DNA from: Liolophura sinensis
Lineage: Eukaryota; Mollusca; Polyplacophora; Chitonida; Chitonidae
Length of the DNA: 64,000 bases
Assembly: GCF_032854445.1 (NCBI RefSeq)
Contig: NC_088300.1
Span: 47,280,984-47,344,983 of the forward strand
Direction of reading: 5' to 3'
Position numbers and translations under genes: made by a program. Numbering within the stretch: position 1 is the stretch's first letter; each line of letters begins with the position of its first letter. The notes under the pieces are model-generated. The model did no database searches. It was not told the DNA's origin and saw only the letters and a list, made by a program, of their open reading frames with translations. Positions 23,573 through 42,900 of this stretch are shown here, piece after piece.

Positions 23573-24160
23573 AAACTGTACTTGACACTCATAGTAACCT
23601 CCCGTTTGAAATGCTGCCTGTCAGGCATCTGACTGTCTCCCACTCCACCGCCCCCCACCCTCATATCTTTTCCAGTCTCAGTGCCTATTTCTTGGAGCTA
23701 TATAACCTGACGGAGCTAGATGCGAAAATAACAAATGTAACTGACAGGCTATGCAGGTAAACATGGATATATGTGTACCAAAAAAGGAAATGTATTTCAT
23801 TTAAACTCCTTTCCACATACATTAACCACGTTTGATCATGTGTGATTCTATTTGAAAATCGTTTGCTCTACATTTGACTATAATGTATGAGAGGAATCAA
23901 TACCGATAGTGATTGTCATAGTCCGCACAACTCTGTGTGGCTATAGAGCTCTCTCTCAACCAACGACACCAACGCATCTAGACGCAGAGAGAGAGGTATC
24001 GGGTAGTTAGAGAGACCGCTCACCGAATCCCAGGAACGGATGGATGCGCGGTAAGTGAAAGGAAGACAAGAGATCGTAAGTATCTAGGCCTAGCATGTTT
24101 ATTTATAATGTAATCTCACATCGTTATAATATAACCCCACAAATGACATTGTATAAAACT

Positions 24161-24292
<132 letters not shown>

Positions 24293-24952
24293 ACGGCTTG
24301 ATTTTTTTTCCATGAGACGTGACAGAAAAAACCCTTATATGTATACACACGACCATTAGTCAGTGAGATTTTCTTGGGGTTATAGAAAAAGTCGATTCAT
24401 TATTAAATAGCCCTTCACATCGAATCGGCCCTTAACTTCGTTGATATCAGATTTTGTAGTTCATATAAATGTTTGCTTAATTTCACGACCGGGAGTGTAT
24501 CTTCGTAAGGCCGGTCTGAGGCCTATTTTACTCACAAGTTCTCACAATGGCAAGTCTTTTCGACTTTGACACATTGTGATGATTTTCAAGCAGAAAGACT
24601 TAACAATGTAAACTCTGTTGTGGACAAATATCTTTGCTTACTCTCGTGTTTGGCCTAACCAATGCTGACCAAAGACATATTCCTGAATATTTCCTTTGAA
24701 TTCAAACGACATGCCAGAATATTTCCTTGCGATGATTGCTCCGCATTTGATTTATTATTTATAGAAGCATTGCCATCCTTTAAAGCGCGATACACTGACA
24801 GCTAAAAATTGTGAGGAGCCTTCATTTTAAAATATATCTGGCATGTTTATATTTGTAGGGTGAGCTTGTGTGAAGAGCAATTCCGTTAGTCGTCAAATCA
24901 GTGTCCAATCTTCGTGCATATTTTGATTTGAATCGTGCAAGAATTTGCGTGA

Positions 24953-31827
<6,875 letters not shown>

Positions 31828-32151
31828 ATCGAAGCCAGTAGTATAAAAATGGAAACTAGTTTGTTTGTAGAAGCTATTTTTAGTAACGGGTGGAAATATC
31901 AAATGGACTCACTCAGATGACGTATTTCATGCTTCCTGGTTTCTGCCTTTATGTGAGTCAGTGTAGGCATGTAAATAACAGAAGTTACTTTTCTCTCATT
32001 AATAAGGTTAAATGTCAAATGAAATATATGGAGATAGAAAAACTACTGTCAGATGAATATGTTCAGTTATAGACATATGTAGCGTCAGAACCACTGTTAT
32101 CCAGCTAGTAGTATCCTGGTATCTTTTTGTCTGCGATATGTGTAAAGAGTA

Positions 32152-32157
32152 AATAAA
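32152..32157 (+). terminator. Candidate polyadenylation signal of the GRL gene
   Basis: AATAAA 325 bases after the GRL stop codon, before the SINE and minisatellite. Confidence 0.5.
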
Positions 32158-32254
32158 CTGATCATGACATTCAGTGTTTAACAGCTTCGCCTTATGGAAA
32201 TGTTGGTTTTACCAACTACCTACACTTATTTACATACACATTGTTAAGTTTTTC

Positions 32255-32372
32255 TTGGTCGTGGATTTCCAACGGACTCTGTCCGGTTTCACCCACCACA
32301 ATGCTGGCCGCCCTCGTATAATGGAAAAACTCTTGAATGTGGCGTAAAACAACAATCATATAAATAAATTAA
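32255..32372 (+). repeat. SINE 3' fragment
   Basis: Shares GTCCGGTTTCACCCACCACA, ATGCTGGCCGCCCTCGTATA and GGCGTAAAACAACAATCA with the full copies and ends in ATAAATAAATTAAG. Confidence 0.7.
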
Positions 32373-32404
32373 GTCTTTGTATACAGACACTTAACCACTC
32401 CTAC

Positions 32405-34475
32405 ATGTCCGTCCTGTTTAATGTCAAGAGATTGTCAGTTACCTGGTCAATCCTCTTTAACGTCAAGAGATTGTAAGCTACCTGGCCAGTCCTGTTTAAC
32501 GTCAGGAGATTGTCAGTTACCTGGTCAATCCTCTTTAACGTCAAGAGATTGTAAGCTACCTGGCCAGTCCTGTTTAACGTCATTAGATTGTCAGTTACCT
32601 GGTCAATCCTCTTTAACGTCAAGAGATTGTCAGTTACCTGGCCAGTCCTGTTTAATGTCAGGAGATTGTCAGTTACCTGGCCAGTCCTGTTTAATGTCAG
32701 GAGATTGTCAGTTACGTGGCCAGTCCTGTTTAACGTCAAGAGATTGTCAGTTACCTGGCCAGTCCTGTTTAACGTCAGGAGATTGTCAGTTACCTGGCCA
32801 GTCCTGTTTAATGTCAGGAGATTGACAGTTACCTGGCCAGTCCTGTTTAATGTCCGGAGATTGTCAGTTACCTGGCCAGTCCTGTTTAACGTCAGGAGAT
32901 TGTCAGTTACATGGCCAGTCCTGTTTAATGTCAGGAGATTGTCAGTTACATGGCCAGTCCTGTTTAATGTCCGGAGATTGTCAGTTACCTGGCCAGTCCT
33001 GTTTAACGTCAAGAGATTGTCAGTTACATGGCCAGTCCTGTTTAATGTCAGGAGATTGTCAGTTACCTGGCCAGTCCTGTTTAATGTCAGGAGATTGAAA
33101 GTTACCTGGCCAGTCCTGTTTAACGTCAAGAGATTGTCAGTTACCTGGCCAGTCCAGTTTAACGTCAGGAGATTGTAAGCTACCTGGCCAGTCCTGTTTA
33201 ACGTCAAGAGATTGTCAGTTACCTGGTCAATCCTCTTTAACGTCAAGAGATTGTAAGCTACCTGGCCAGTCCTGTTTAACGTCAGGAGATTGTCAGTTAC
33301 CTGGCCAGTCCTGTTTAATGTCAGGAGATTGTCAGTTACATGGCCAGTCCTGTTTAATGTCAGGAGATTGTTAGTTACCTGGCCAGTCCTGTTTAACGTC
33401 AAGAGATTGTCAGTTACCTGGCCAGTCCTGTTTAATGTCAGGAGATTGTCAGTTACCGGACCAGTCCTGTTTAATGTCAGGAGATTGTCAGTTACCTGGT
33501 CAGTCCTGTTTAATGTCCGGAGATTGTCAGTTACCTGGCCAGTCCTGTTTAACGTCAGGAGATTGTCAGTTACATGGCCAGTCCTGTTTAATGTCAGGAG
33601 ATTGTCAGTTACCTGGCCAGTCCTGTTTAACGTCAGGAGATTGAAAGTTACCTGGTCAGTCCTGTTTAATGTCAAGAGATTGTCAGTTACCTGGCCAGTC
33701 CTGTTTAATGTCAGGAGATTGTCAGTTACCTGGCCAGTCCTGTTTAATGTCAGGAGATTGAAAGTTACCTGGCCAGTCCTGTTTAATGTCAAGAGATTGT
33801 CAGTTACCTGGCCAGTCCAGTTTAACGTCAGGAGATTGTAAGCTACCTGGCCAGTCCTGTTTAACGTCAAGAGATTGTCAGTTACCTGGTCAATCCTCTT
33901 TAACGTCAAGAGATTGTAAGCTACCTGGCCAGTCCTGTTTAATGTCAGGAGATTGTCAGTTACCTGGCCAGTCCTGTTTAATGTCAGGAGATTGTCAGTT
34001 ACATGGCCAGTCCTGTTTAATGTCAGGAGATTGTCAGTTACGTGGCCAGTCCTGTTTAACGTCAAGAGATTGTCAGTTACCTGGCCAGTCCTGTTTAATG
34101 TCAAGAGATTGTCAGTTACCGGACCAGTACTGTTTAATGTCAGGAGATTGTCAGTTACCTGGCCAGTCCTGTTTAATGTCCGGAGATTGTCAGTTACCTG
34201 GCCAGTCCTGTTTAACGTCAGGAGATTGTCAGTTACATGGCCAGTCCTGTTTAATGTCAGGAGATTGTCAGTTACCTGGCCAGTCCTGTTTAATGTCAGG
34301 AGATTGAAAGTTACCTGGTCAGTCCTGTTTAACGTCAAGAGATTGTCAGTTACCTGGCCAGTCCTGTTTAACGTCAGGAGATTGTCAGTTACATGGCCAG
34401 TGCTGTTTAATGTCAGGAGATTGTCAGTTACATGGCTAGTCGTGCTTAATGTCAGAAAATTGCCAGTTACACGGC
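32405..34475. repeat. 39-bp minisatellite, about 53 copies
   Basis: Each unit contains GGAGATTGTCAGTTACCTGG and CCAGTCCTGTTTAA(T/C)GTCA. The unit is 13 codons long, so frames stay open. On the minus strand 32401-34338 is open for 645 codons (repeat NLLTLNRTGQVTD). On the plus strand shorter runs read LSVTWPVLFNVRR and CQLPGQSCLMSGD. The last few units (34400-34560) decay gradually. No promoter, splice site or non-repeat coding flank supports expression, so I call it satellite DNA. Confidence 0.95.
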
Positions 34476-34559
34476 AAGCCCTGTTAACATCAGGAGAACT
34501 GTCAGGTGCACGGCGAGTTCACGTTTTAGCGTGAGAAAATTGTCAGTTACCGGGTGAGT

Positions 34560-35376
34560 TCTGCTTGTGGCTGGAAGATTGTCGGTGGCTTAAACCCACA
34601 GCCATTCGTTCGTTCTTTTTTCTGGGATTTGCTGCAAGCTAGAGCGTGTAGGCCTATTATTCAGTACCGGCAGTAAACACCTCCAGTGCATACAGAAAAC
34701 ACCCTCTGTTCGCGTGAGCTTCCGTCGACAGTATGACAAGACATGAACAGTCGATCAGTTGCATAACAACTGGTTAAACGCCATGTGTGGTGTTTCCAGC
34801 AAGGTATTTTAGCGAGGCAGCATAATATATGTCTTGGGACTAGGGGCATACCATCGTGATATAATCAGCCGAAAGCGACGTTAAACTAGAAACCTGTCTC
34901 TTTCTAGGAATAAACCAAGACGTCGACAAAAATTATACCATAGAAAAACATTGCATAGCATTTGTTTATTGCACTTTGCTTAAGGTGAGAGACGTAAATA
35001 TACATTTTCGCACAGTTTGTTATTTTAAACTTATAGTACCTACAAAACATTATTTCCACGGTTTTCCGATATATTAAATACTGTAACGCGGAATCGTACA
35101 AATAAAGAACCGGAAGGAAGGGGATTTAACAACGAAGAGCTAACAAATATATTTTGTTTGATCTGAACTGAGCAACATGAATAAAGAACTATTTAACGGT
35201 ATACTATTTTTTTCTACTGTGTGCTAATCAACAAACTATAATTAATTTTGCATATAAAGTGGGTCAACAAACAACAAATATGTAACAGCATCACAACATT
35301 CTGGGTATATATATGTATATTGTGTAACTTGATGTTAGTCCTTGATCGAGATCTATGATATCTAACAGTATCTATC

Positions 35377-35457
<81 letters not shown>

Positions 35458-36900
35458 TTATTATTTTCAGGTAAATAATAACTGACCAGCTTTTAACTGT
35501 ATAACTTGTGTGCAGTTATTAAATTTTGTTGCAATCTTCAATTAGTTGCTTCTTGTGACTAGTAATTATATAATTATCCCCTGATGACTAAAATATTTTG
35601 GGGGAAACTCCGAATTTACCTATTCAAACAACTCTATGCATTTATGTATATACATGGCTAGAGTATGAATATTGTTTACTTGTTATTCTCTTTTTCTTAC
35701 AAGGCCACCTAAATATGCATGTTTTCAATATTTTAGAATTTCTCTTGGAATTATATACTATGTAGTAACATGGATATGTTTTCCACATATAAGGCATGTT
35801 GGATAATGGGTAGGACTATCACTATCAGAGCCATTTATGTCAGATGACAATTAAAGGAATATTATGTGGCCTAATAGTCAGTATTTTGTAAGACTGTCTT
35901 ATTTCACCTGTTTTTGAAAACAATTCGAAACCAGCTGCGGATTTTCTCCATGTAACTTAAGAAGGTAAGTCTTCCACTTTTCCACTGTCACATTCTGCAT
36001 TACAATGCCTTAACATAAACTCTTTTATACTTGAAGTAATACACAATCTAGTTCATCATAACAAACAAGCCCCTCTCATCTAAATGTTACAAAAGGACCT
36101 TTCCGAATACGAAACAATGGCTTTGAATTGCCAGACGTTGTATCTGACTATCTGACTTGCCATGCTGGCGGGAAGTCGACCTTAATCATGGTCAAAAAAA
36201 GTGGTACAGACAATGATGTATCGTAGTGTTTATCGAAAATGTACCACCATTGTGTTTCATGATTTACTTAGTATCGATACTAGGATAGATTTACAATGAA
36301 ACTAAAGTCATTAAGGCTTGTTCTGGTGACGATCTGAAATATAGCTCTAGAATAAAATCTCACCAAAATGTTTCGTTCAGAGCTTTTGTCTTGAAACCAT
36401 TAGAACAGGATTTTGCTACGGGTACAGTCAAACATTTGCTTTCTTTCGTTTCAAACACATCTATTTGTCTTAAACGGCACGTCTGTATATAACATAAAGA
36501 TGTTGCCTCGTTTTGCAACATACACAGGGAAGACGAATTTAACATTACGATATCAATCTCCCATATTCGGTAGAAATGTCCGCGTTAACACTTTAACGTC
36601 CGCCATGCTCGAAATCTGTCGTTACCGATTCTGCCTGTCCATATGGCCACATCCAGCCTTCCCGTGGATTTGGCCTTGGTTGTTAAAGGAACAGCTCTTA
36701 GCACGCGGCTCCATTTTTCTCGTAGAAAGCAGAATCATTTCTTTTTCAAAACAGCACTGCATCTCCCATTTTTAAAACATAAGGAACGCCTTGTCCAGCA
36801 TTTTCGCAAACATGTTACTGTTGTCTTGATGGTCGTTGTCATATAATAATTAGAATTCACATATGTTGACACATGTTCCGATGTTGATATCTTTGGGTTC
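34560..36900. other. Spacer between minisatellite and the PDZ gene
   Basis: Nothing recognisable except a (TA)n tract at 35380-35450. It probably includes the 3' untranslated region of the PDZ gene at its right end; no convincing poly(A) signal could be chosen. Confidence 0.5.
35380..35459 (+). repeat. (TA)n then poly(T)
   Basis: About 35 TA dinucleotides followed by ten Ts. Confidence 0.98.
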
Positions 36901-36909
36901 AGGGATATT

Positions 36910-39900
36910 TTAGTGTTTCCATGGCGAAAACTTGACAGGTCCTTTGGGCTTGATATCACTGAATCCTTTGTACTGGCCTCTGGAAGTTGTCAGAAACAGA
37001 ATTCACATTAAATTCTGCTGGAATTTTTGAAAATGTTTTTCAGATAACAAAGATACTATTGAAGCATACAATTTAACAACAATTTGTGATTATTTAATAA
37101 AGGGTGCTCTGTAACTTGATAAAGATTACTAGAGGAAAATTCTGAAAATTTGTTGCATATTCAGAAATCAGTTTTTGGTTTTATAGTTCTTGAGGACGTT
37201 TCTACCAAGTATTGTCTCAAGCCACACATGTGTTAAGTTATACTCGTTTAAATATGATACATCCCTACACTTGAGGAACGGTGTGCCAATCATATTTTTG
37301 TCACCTTTCTAAATATATTATCTTCAAGATATATAGAGAATTCACTCAATATGTGTTACAATAGACACATCACATAACATGCAGACATCTTTCATGAACT
37401 GGGTCACTCACATGTTCCCTCTACACATGCCTTTAATACTATGCATTGAGTCAATAATATACTAGAAATAAAACAATGTTTCATTGAACCTACTTCCCCA
37501 AAAACTGTCCTAGTTTAACAGAGTTCATTAGACAAACTTCATGGTCAGTAAAAATACCCCAATGATTCAGCAACTTAACGTACTACAAAACCTATGAATA
37601 GAGATCAATACGCACTGGGAAATCATTAGAAAACAAGCTACCAGGTGCACGGTTTCTTTAACACCTTTGATAAAAACGCCGAACACATGCCATACGGTCT
37701 GCAGATCTATCCGGTCACGTAGGACAGGCTTTTGTCATGTGGGTGTGGACAGTAAAGCGCCATCTTATGAGCTAACGAAGAAAACAGTTATGCACTTCCA
37801 AGTTTAACTGGAAAGTAAATACGATGTTTGGTTGTCATATGTATATTTCAAGGCTTTTGGATGTAGTAAGGATGAAGTAATCATAAACTGCTCATTTTGT
37901 TCGGGAGAAATTTAAAGCCTGTTCTTGTCTGATGATAAATACCTGATCTTGAATGGTCGATATTAAGGTAAATACAGAATATACATACTCACTGACTTAT
38001 CTAAGGCTCATATGATTAAAGCAATGCTATTCTAAAATACATGTACCACTTGAAAATCAATATCTTACTCTTTTTATTGCACACCAGCGTTATCGTTATC
38101 ATGCCTCTCAGACTCATCACAGCACTGAGTGTGTCAGATTTTTTTTAAATGTTCGTTCATGATCATCCTTCATACTTCATCCCATAATACGGAGTGATTC
38201 ATTTCTTGTCAGAAAAACTTCAGTGTTGACGTCACAAGTATCATTTTAAGGCCTTTATGCGTTTCTGAAAGCCTATTTTTACAGGTCAAACGTGAATTGA
38301 AATGGAGACTTTACTGGCCTAAAGACTCAAGGTGTAATAGTTTTGTCTTGATGTCTGCCTTAAAACTGACACGATACAGATGTCAGTCATTGATAGCTTT
38401 AACCGGCATATTTGCGTTTGCATGCAGCGATGATACTTCATTCAATCTTTGACTTGAAAGACCTTTAACCACAGAATGTGTCCATCAAGGCTTCACGATT
38501 TTGTGGATAGAAGGCCTTGCACTTTACATTGAACAATATCGTCCTTGTGATTACCTCATCAAATGTCCACATGGACCAATCGATGGCAACGATCATCGCT
38601 TTCTTCGTCATTAACAGTGAGGTAGATAAACAGAGCGAATAAAACAGACTTCGGGCTAAAGCCAATTTTTCAAGGATTTGAATACAGAGGGGAAACAGGG
38701 GACCGGAAGAGATACACAAGACGTCAAACTTCTGTGGTGGGTCGATTTAAGATCAGATTGATTCGTCCATTTGGGCTTACACTGTTTTGAACAGTTTATG
38801 TCATGCGCAAACATGTATTACATCGTGATCATTGATAGCACTGTGGGTAAGTGAATCTGATCTATATTTGATACATGCTTGGAGGAAAAATCACAAAAGT
38901 GTAGTGCACACCGTCTGGTACGGCTGAGAATTGCCTGAAAACCGCTGTAATGTATAGGCCTATGCAGTACGCTCCTAGTGTCTTCCATTGTACTAATGTA
39001 TTTTAAGACTTTGGAGCGATTTTTTTAACCCCAACAAGGCGTCTTCAAGGCCTAGTGGTTAACGTACTAGAGCAGCACAATGACCCAGGAGTCTCTCACC
39101 AATGGGATTGTTGTGAGTTCAAGTCCAACTCATTCTTGCTTCCTCTCTGGTTGTACGTGGGAATGTCTGTCCGCTACCTACGGATAGTCGTGGGTTTCCC
39201 CTGGGTTCGGCCTGGTTTCCTTCTACCATAATTCTGACAGCCATTGCCTAAGTGAAATATTCTTGAATACGACGTAAAACTCCAATCAAGAGTGCATGTA
39301 GCAAAGCGATACAAACTGGGCCATACACCGGGAAAAGACTATTAGGGAGTAAAGGAATCGTAACCATTTTGTACATAACATCAGTCAATCTCCTTTCATC
39401 CAAGGCGAAACATTTTTCCGTGAGGGAAAAGATATCTAAAAATCGAAGTTAGCATTACTAAATAGACCACTTAAATCTATACATAAATATACTTCAATTT
39501 AATTTTGAAGATTTTTGTCAAAAAAGTTAAAGGCGCCCAAACGTTTGAATTCTAAGGAGGGCTTCATTTACCATACTATCAGAAGTTAGGAACTCTAACG
39601 TCACAGGAAGCTTTTTCACCTCTGATCACGACACTTAATGTTGGAATATTTTTTTACCCATGAGTGAAAGACTATTGAAATAATAAAAAAATTCTTCCTT
39701 TGGTGAACATCAGTAAAAAAAGGTGAAGCGACATCAGAGTTCCTAGATTCCGCCAGTATGGCTCATAAAGCCCACCATAGTTTTCAAATATTTTAATGCC
39801 TTTCAACACTATTAAAAAATCTGAAAAAATAAATGAAAGTATTTATACGCATAGTTTTCAGTTGTTTGTATGATGAACCTTATTTCATATATTAGTTTTC

Positions 39901-42900
39901 GTTTACTTTAACGGCTGAAGGGTCTATTGCAAGACTTTCTACAAACATGCTGAACAGCTAGGGACACAAACTTGAGATATATCTGAACAAACATAACTAA
40001 ACTTGTTACATGCATTTAAGCTCACAAGGTCCACCCTTACCTGAGATGTACCGTTACCATGTTACATAGAATTCCAGACACATACATGAGATATGTTTGA
40101 ACAAGCACATCGGCAAAAGTTACGTATACCGTTGACAGTTGCAGACACTTACTTGAGAAGTGTAAGTTGTAAAAGTTGGCCTGCTGATTTTATCAACTGA
40201 TGAGCCTGCATATGTGTCAAGTTTTGTGCGTTTGAGTTTCCGATTCCCAGAATAATGTCGCCGGCGCCGACACGTCCGTCAGCGGGACTTCCGGGTGCTA
40301 CCTGTAAAACAGACGAGTAATTGATTTAGGTATTTATTTTACGACTGACAGGGAGTCGTTGGGTCAAATAATTGATTGATTATTGGCTGTTTTTCGATTC
40401 GATCGATCTTTTGAGAAAAACTGATTAATCAATTGACTGAGTGATTGAATGATTCTGCATATAGCGGAAGCTCTTTGCTATTTACCTCTAGATCTGAGGC
40501 AAACAATGTCATCTCTTGTTTATTTAACCACTGCTTCACATTGTATTTTAGATTACATGTATTTCACTTGGAAGATAGATGTTTACACATGGAGGAAAAT
40601 GAAAGTAACCGGACAGTAATAATTGTTTAACAGTGCTGTGTACACTGACAATACAATATTATATAAAAAAAGCAAATTAAACATGTATAAATTGACGAAA
40701 TTATTAAGAATTTTGTTGTTAAGATTAATTTCACGTTCTAAAAGCTCTTAAATAAAAGTAAAAGAAGGTCAAGTGTTCGTGACAATCAACTCACTGAGAT
40801 AATATCAGTACAAGTATAAGTTATTAAGCATGTATCGCTTTAAAATACATAGTTTAAACATTGCATACATTAACGTTCACATTATCTGTCATCGCGCTGT
40901 CTAAAAAGGAGCGTAATATATAGGTTGTCAAAATTAACAGCAATTAGTCTCATAGCATTATCAATATTAATACAAGTCGTTCATCATAAATAGATTTAAA
41001 GTGTGCGGGCAAACAATCCCACCTCGCCACCGTATCTTGTCCCCGGGGTTAAGCACTTTTCGACTTGCAGGGTAAACAGGGATCTCGGAAAATGTTTGTG
41101 ATCTTTGATTAGTTTATTTTACAGAAACAACTGACATATCAATGAATATGACAATGTTTTGTTTAAATATCACGAAGCCCTTGTATCGCCATTGGCTTAC
41201 GTCAGACTTATTTGTCTTATTTGACAAATACTCCCAAAATGCCTATCAGACCTACCAAATTAACATAGCCTGCTGTCATCACCAATGAATGTTTACTGTT
41301 TTATAACAAATCCAGTCTGAGCTGAATAACATTGTTTCCGTAGCCTAAATTAGACACGTATTTGTTAAGCTGGTGCTCTAAGCTATGATATACAGAAATC
41401 CAGGTAGGGCTACAAAAGTATTCATCCTTCCTGCTGAATCATTCACCATGTTGGCAGAAAAACAAGTGAGACGCCCATACCCTGCAGGCAGGACATACGT
41501 TTATACCGCTTTTACTCTGACTGTAAGCTAGAGGCAAAACACAAACATATGCTATGTGAATTCCGTCGTAATTTTGTACTCCAAATAATTTCTTAGTTCG
41601 TTGATAGTTTGTGTTAAACGTCGTTTTGGGAATTGGCCTGGCCATTGTTGACTAGGAGCCTCCATTTTGATTGACGACCGGTATACGAATGTCTGTTCCT
41701 CACCGCCTCATCACAGGCAATCAATGACAATTATAAAAATTTGGTAGATACTAAACAATTAACCAACTAAATAGACAACAAGTAAGAAAAAGAAAACAAG
41801 GACATTAAAATGTTTTTTTTTTGCAATAATATTCTTGACATGACATATATACCTTCCTTTAGGCAACTGATCTACAGGTTAAGGGCACGTCTTTGGACAG
41901 CAGCCAAAGAAATGTTCTCAAGGAACAACTAGACGTAGCCGCCCACAACGTTCACGAAGTATGTTACCAGGGATACATAGCACATCAAGAACATTGAACC
42001 CGTATCCCCACTCTTGGGAGTGATAAACGGTCAAGCTGAACCCCGATTTATTTCTATCGTCACTGAGGAAGAGGAATCCTCTACAGCTTTGTCTTAAGAA
42101 TTTTATCATTGTCCACAATGATAACGAAATGAATCTGTGCTATCATGCAGACAGTGGACTTATTGTTCAGTATATATAACTCCAGCATGGCATTTAAAAA
42201 CAATGAAATAATTTTTAATCAAATATTTTAATAGTCTTTTATTAAAAGTGTTTTAATAAGGAAATTTGTTTGCACTGTTTCAAGGATTTTGCACATTCCA
42301 TTCGGTTTAAGTACAACGTCAATAGGCCTACCATGTGGCAACAGTCATGGTGTATGTGAATAATTAGTTTGAAACTTTCATGTTAACGATCGGATGAACT
42401 GGCTTTGTGTATGACAGTCATATGCGTGTATGTAGCGATGTAGTAATTCCAGGTGTGGTATCGTTTGCAGTTTACCTCCATGTGTTATCCTAATAGTAAA
42501 CCCATTTGACCTCTGGCCCGGAAGTGAAGACGAGGTGGAATGCTCCAGTCTCGGTGTCACGTTACCTATAGACTAATTTGGACTAGCGAATGGACGGGGT
42601 GTGCAAACTGCAAGCAGATCGCAGGGCGCTGACCTGAGGGGAAATATGCAGGTCGATTAGGCATATAGAGAGGGAAATACGGCACATCCAGGAATTGTAA
42701 ACAAGACTTCTAAAACAGGATGCCAGATTCTTTGGAACATACGTCCTCGTGCTGTTGTTGTTTTTGTCGGCAGTGCTTTACCGAATTGGGCTGTTATCAT
42801 CATGTGACTCAGGACAGAGCTATGGTTGTTTTCTTTGTAGACTTGAACAGTTAAAATCATTTCTTATTATCGAGATACCACCCGCTTTCCCTTCAGGAGA

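Larger units (their letters stand above)
36980..40152 (-). other. PDZ gene intron 2
   Basis: Holds a full tRNA-derived SINE (39038-39290) and a fold-back element (39527-39803). The ORF at 38465-38719 (minus) lacks splice support and family resemblance. Confidence 0.6.

Noticed and set aside
32405-34475. CRISPR-like array
   Set aside because: The 39-bp units are contiguous with no unique spacers, and the surroundings are animal DNA with introns.
36413-36775. 120-codon plus-strand ORF
   Set aside because: Composition is not convincing, there is no family match, and it is antisense to the presumed 3' region of the PDZ gene.
38465-38719. Extra exon of the PDZ gene
   Set aside because: No acceptor in the right phase and no LIM or Zasp motif in the translation.
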